Source: Tetrahymena thermophila SB210 (taxonomy: Eukaryota > Ciliophora > Oligohymenophorea > Hymenostomatida > Tetrahymenidae). Taken from it: DNA of 64,000 nucleotides. This document shows positions 60,395 to 64,000 of the stretch, piece by piece. Position numbers and translations under genes: made by a program. The DNA is taken from the NCBI RefSeq assembly GCF_000189635.1, contig NW_002476425.1, forward strand, positions 124,001-188,000. The letters run 5' to 3'. How positions within the stretch are numbered: the stretch's first letter is position 1; every line of letters starts with the position of its first letter. A model generated the notes under the pieces. The model saw only the letters and a program-made list of their open reading frames with translations. It made no database searches and was not told where the DNA came from.

Positions 60395-61233
60395 GTAAAG
60401 AAGAATAGAAAATAATTTAAGTTGAAAATTAAATTAAAATATCTTTTATTTATATTTGTTGTAAATTTTTAATATTTAAAAATAATTGAAATATAAAAGT
60501 ATGATTGATTAAAATATACTTAAAATTTAATTTGATTATTTCTATTGTTATTAATTATTGTGGTTGTGAAGGTGTTAAATTTAATTTCAATAAAATTAAA
60601 AATTTTATTCACCTTTTATAATTTTATTAAAAGAGATAGTTTATCATCAATATAAAAAAATCTTAGCCCGCCCTTCTAAAAATTATCAATTTGAACTTTA
60701 TACTTTTATTAGTATGCTAATTAATGAATTTACTTATTTTAATTTAATTAATACTACTATGATTTGATATTTTTAAGCATTTTAATTTAAAAATTAAAAA
60801 TAAAAAAAAGTTAGATAAAATAAATAATTATATTTTAACATAGATATTAATTATTAAATATATTTGAACTAAATCTAATCTGATTTACTAGAGATAGGAA
60901 GATAATTAAAGGATACTGCTATATTACATATTTTTCCTTCAATTTTATTTTAAAATTTAAAGTAAAAACCAGCTTTTTAATTTCTGAAGGCATAAGGAAA
61001 ATTAAATATATTTTTTGATAAAAAATCTGATCAACTATCTATTTATTGATGAGTAATTTTCTTAAATCAATATCTTTTAAATTTTTGATACAAAAAAAAT
61101 CAAATTTAATTATCTGTTTGATAAGAAATTTCATATAATTAGTAAGAAAAAGCTATAAAAAAATAAAGAAAATAAACAAATAATCAATAATAATTAAATT
61201 CAATCAACCAAATACTAAAGACCAAAAAAAATA
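60395..61233. promoter_or_regulatory. Spacer with upstream module of paralogue 5
   Basis: Carries a diverged copy of the ~370-bp module from about 60800 (AAAAAGTTAGATAAAATAAATAATT-like) to the paralogue 5 start. A segment near 60640-60780 resembles sequence near 52060-52160. Confidence 0.45.
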
Positions 61234-61745
61234 ATGAAATTCTAATTTTTGATTGCCTTTACTGCTTATTTATTAAACTTAACAAGTGCTGATGATAAGA
61301 ATTGCAATTTTACTATTGATCAGTTGAACAGCAAAGTATTAAAAACTGTTATAGTCGAAGATTGTGATAATTGCTTCACATCAGATGTTACATTAACTAT
61401 ATAGTCAAATATTAATAAATCACTTCTCTTTAATTAACTGCAGTCGAATCTAATGACCCTGTAAAAAGCGTAACTCTATTACCATATACTAAATCTTTAA
61501 CTATTGATACAAGTTATAGCATATAATATTCTACTCCTAGACCAATTATCAGTAATTTGATTTCCTCCTGCTAAACAAAATAAATTAATGGATAGCTCAC
61601 TTATGATTTAACTTTCTTGCCTTAAATTAATGAGCATTACTAAGCATTTAGATTAAATGTTGCAAATGCTGGAAAAACTAGTAACTCATTACTTATAAGC
61701 GTAGCTTACATCTCAATGATTATTTGTATCATACTATTTTTCTGA
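61234..61745 (+). pseudogene. Frameshifted surface-protein paralogue 5
   Basis: It starts like its siblings (MKFQFLIAFTAYLLNLTSAD, then NCNFTIDQLNSKVLK and CFTSDVTLTIQSN). Near 61410 one base is missing relative to the other copies (AAATATTAATAAATC against AAATAGTTAATAAATC). The span is 512 bases, not a multiple of three. The initial frame stops at TGA 61558-61560, about 108 residues in. After the break the other frame still encodes the family's second half and the hydrophobic tail (SVAYISMIICIILFF), so the loss is recent or is a sequencing error. Confidence 0.72.
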
Positions 61746-62434
61746 GTAAAGATTTATATTTAAAAGTACATTATAACATTTTTTATTTATATTTGTAACC
61801 ATCTTTTAGCATTTTATTTGTTTGTTAAATGTTTCTCAATTAACCAATATTTTATATGTTATTAGCTTAACCATTAAAAAATCTACAAATCAAAATAAAA
61901 TGATAAAATAATTTTTACTCTATATTTGATAATTCAATATGTTTAAAATTATAGAATATAGTTAAATTTTATTATTTTATCTTAAAATATGTTCTAAACA
62001 AAAATATTTTCTTACAAATACTAAACCTCAAAAGCCTATGTTGGAATTGATTTAAAATAATAAATTTAACTTTTATAATTAAATCTATTATTTTCTTATT
62101 TTTAAATTATATATTCTTTTCATCATACTTATAAAATATATTTAGAGGGAATTTTATTTTTTTAAATTTATCAAACTGACTCAAATTATATTTTAAAAAC
62201 ATTCAATATCGAGCATTTGATTATATAAACTATTTTTCTACTAAAAATTAGCATTTTTAAATTATGATTTTTGTTTTTTAAAACTAAACTTCATACTGCA
62301 TAAAAATTAAATTTGTATTTATGTGAGACTGTGTATTGATCCAATTTTGTACATTTTTCTTAAATTATCTTCAAATAAATTGTATATTTTTGGATATAAT
62401 TAATTCTCATCAAAATTGGTAATTTTGAGCTTAG

Positions 62435-62481
<47 letters not shown>

Positions 62482-63561
62482 GGAGGGAAAAAAATGATTA
62501 TAGTCTTTAAAAGTAAATCAGCATATTTAAAAAATAATTTTATAAAATATGAATTTATTATTAATATTCTAAATAGTATTTATTCTTTAGATACTAAATT
62601 TTTTAAAAATCTTTGGCTTTTACTGATGAATGAATGAGTCAAAAATTCACCAATATTTTTTGAAATTTCGAAACCCCTCACCTCACCACTTTTTTAAACA
62701 CTTATTTTTATACTTAAAAAAGAATAAATACAAAGATTTTTTTGTCATTACTTTAATTGTTTAATTTAAGTTCTTTGTTTCTTTTTATGTTGATTGTGGA
62801 AAGGCGCTTATTTTTCTTATTACTCTATTTTATTATTTGTTTGAGATTTCTTATTTAAAAAGATATGAAATTTACTAAAAATAATACAAATATTTAAAAA
62901 CCATAATTTAATTTCTAGAACTTAATATTTTGTTAAAATATCTTTTGATAAATATCTATTTCTTGTAATAAGTAAAAATTTAATCTAATCATAAAAATAT
63001 GATCTTAAAATAATAATAAATTGCTGGAATATTAAAATTAAAATAATCGAATTTTAATTATAATTTCTTTATTTATTTACAAAAGCTTAGTTATATTTTA
63101 GTCTTAAAATTTTGCTAAAATGTACTAAATTATATAATCAAAAAATAATAAGTAGTACAATCATTACTACATAGAAATATTTCTAAATATTTAAGTTTAC
63201 TTATTAAAATAACCAAATAAAAGCTCTACATAAAAAACACTTAATAATATTTTTTTATAGAAACTTCTTTAATTATTATAATTTTTTAGTTTAAAATTCA
63301 TGAATTAGAATAGAAGAATTTTTTTTAATTAGTTTAAAAAATGAGCTCTTTTAAAAAAATACTTTTATTTGAAATATCAAAAATAAAAGGGTTTGAAAAT
63401 AGATAATTTTTAGAGATAAAAAATTAAAACACTTTTAAACACTTTTATCTCATAAAAAGGTGATATTTATAATTAAATAATTTAGGTGAAGTTTATACCA
63501 AAATCATAATGAATTTAAATAAAAAATAAATCTAAAAGCTTTCACTGAAAAAAAGTAAAGT
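61746..63561. other. Long intergenic region
   Basis: About 1.8 kb, AT-rich, with a (GATA)n tract. A short frame at 63342-63464 (MSSFKKILLFEISKIKGFEN) could be an upstream exon of the helicase gene, but no splice joining it in frame was found. Confidence 0.45.
62435..62481. repeat. (GATA)n microsatellite
   Basis: About twelve tandem GATA units. Confidence 0.93.
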
Positions 63562-64000
63562 ATGCAGTAGTAATTGAAAAGTGATTTAGATCATTTTACT
63601 GACGATTAAAAGAAGTTTATTTTATCTCCAAAAAATGTAGATATCAAAGTCAATGCTTGCGCTGGATCAGGAAAAACTGAATGTATTCTTTAATTTGTAA
63701 AATAGGCTAGATTGAGTGGAATTAATTATAAGCAAATTTGCATTACTACGTTTAACATCTAAGCAATAAATGATATACATAAAAGAGCAGTCGATTTATT
63801 TGGTGAAGAATTAGCTGATGAGATAGAAATCAAAAACTTTGATAAATTGATAACTAAATCTTATGAATCAATCAAAAATTTATAAAATCCTTAACAAAAA
63901 GATAATTTTAAAGAAGAGGTAGATATTACCTTAGTTGAAAAATAATTTGAGCTAGTGACCATGGATTACTAAAATTTAAGTAAGGATGATAAAATGTAAA
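63562..64000 (+). CDS. UvrD/REP-like superfamily 1 helicase (5' part, cut by window end)
   Basis: From ATG 63562 the ciliate frame is open to the window edge (about 146 codons). The Q-motif-like DDQKKFILSP is followed by a Walker A loop, KVNACAGSGKTECILQFV, and motif Ia, ICITTFNIQAINDIHKRA. These match UvrD/PcrA-type DNA helicases, which unwind DNA using ATP. Motifs II-VI lie outside the window. The subfamily cannot be told; a nuclear DNA repair role or a mobile-element origin are both possible. Confidence 0.72.

Noticed and set aside
62435-62481. (GATA)n as a regulatory element
   Set aside because: It has the form of an ordinary microsatellite, with no gene-proximal position or conserved partner.
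63342-63464. 41-codon frame as first exon of the helicase
   Set aside because: No donor-acceptor pair tried keeps the frame into the helicase exon. The ATG at 63562 suffices.

Overview
This window reads as macronuclear DNA of an oligohymenophorean ciliate, most likely Tetrahymena or a close relative. It is very AT-rich. Every recognisable gene contains in-frame TAA and TAG where its family has glutamine, and ends only at TGA. Genes are cut by short AT-rich GT-AG introns. A standard-code ORF search therefore shatters nearly every gene. All calls here were made by reading TAA/TAG as Gln and UGA as the only stop.

Layout. Positions 351-7816 hold two minus-strand genes: a phosphopantetheine adenylyltransferase fused to a COG4339-type HD phosphohydrolase, and an NPC1/Patched-family transporter. 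Positions 9.9-14.1 kb hold a minus-strand leucine-rich-repeat gene with about one repeat per exon. At 15.1 kb a mu-like glutathione S-transferase runs into a 100-N gap. A plus-strand HRD1/synoviolin-type RING ubiquitin ligase fills 16.8-19.8 kb and converges on an N/Q/S-rich minus-strand gene. Positions 23.1-24.8 kb hold eight tandem tRNA-Arg(ACG) genes. Next come a small secreted Cys-rich protein and a MalY/PatB-like PLP aminotransferase. Positions 28-40 kb hold long minus-strand coiled-coil or low-complexity genes, one with an IQ motif and C-terminal ankyrin repeats. A single-exon zinc-motif/SPRY-like gene lies at 41.0-42.4 kb.

The right third is the most distinctive. At 47.0-51.1 kb sits a secreted protein of about 1,150 residues, built largely of ~122-residue repeats and with codon use typical of a very highly expressed gene. 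At 53.1-61.7 kb follows a tandem family of five small paralogues, each with a signal peptide and a C-terminal hydrophobic tail resembling a GPI-anchor signal. One has a Thr-Ser-Gly stalk and one is frameshifted. Duplicated upstream modules, inverted repeats, a ~0.6 kb tandem repeat and a small terminal-inverted-repeat insertion surround them. The window ends inside a UvrD-like superfamily 1 helicase.

No single pathway links the window. Themes are membrane and secretory function (NPC1-like, HRD1, secreted and possibly GPI-anchored proteins) and local tandem amplification (tRNAs, LRR exons, secreted repeats, surface-protein cassettes). Splice sites and intron boundaries were read by eye. Starts and ends of multi-exon genes are less certain than their cores.
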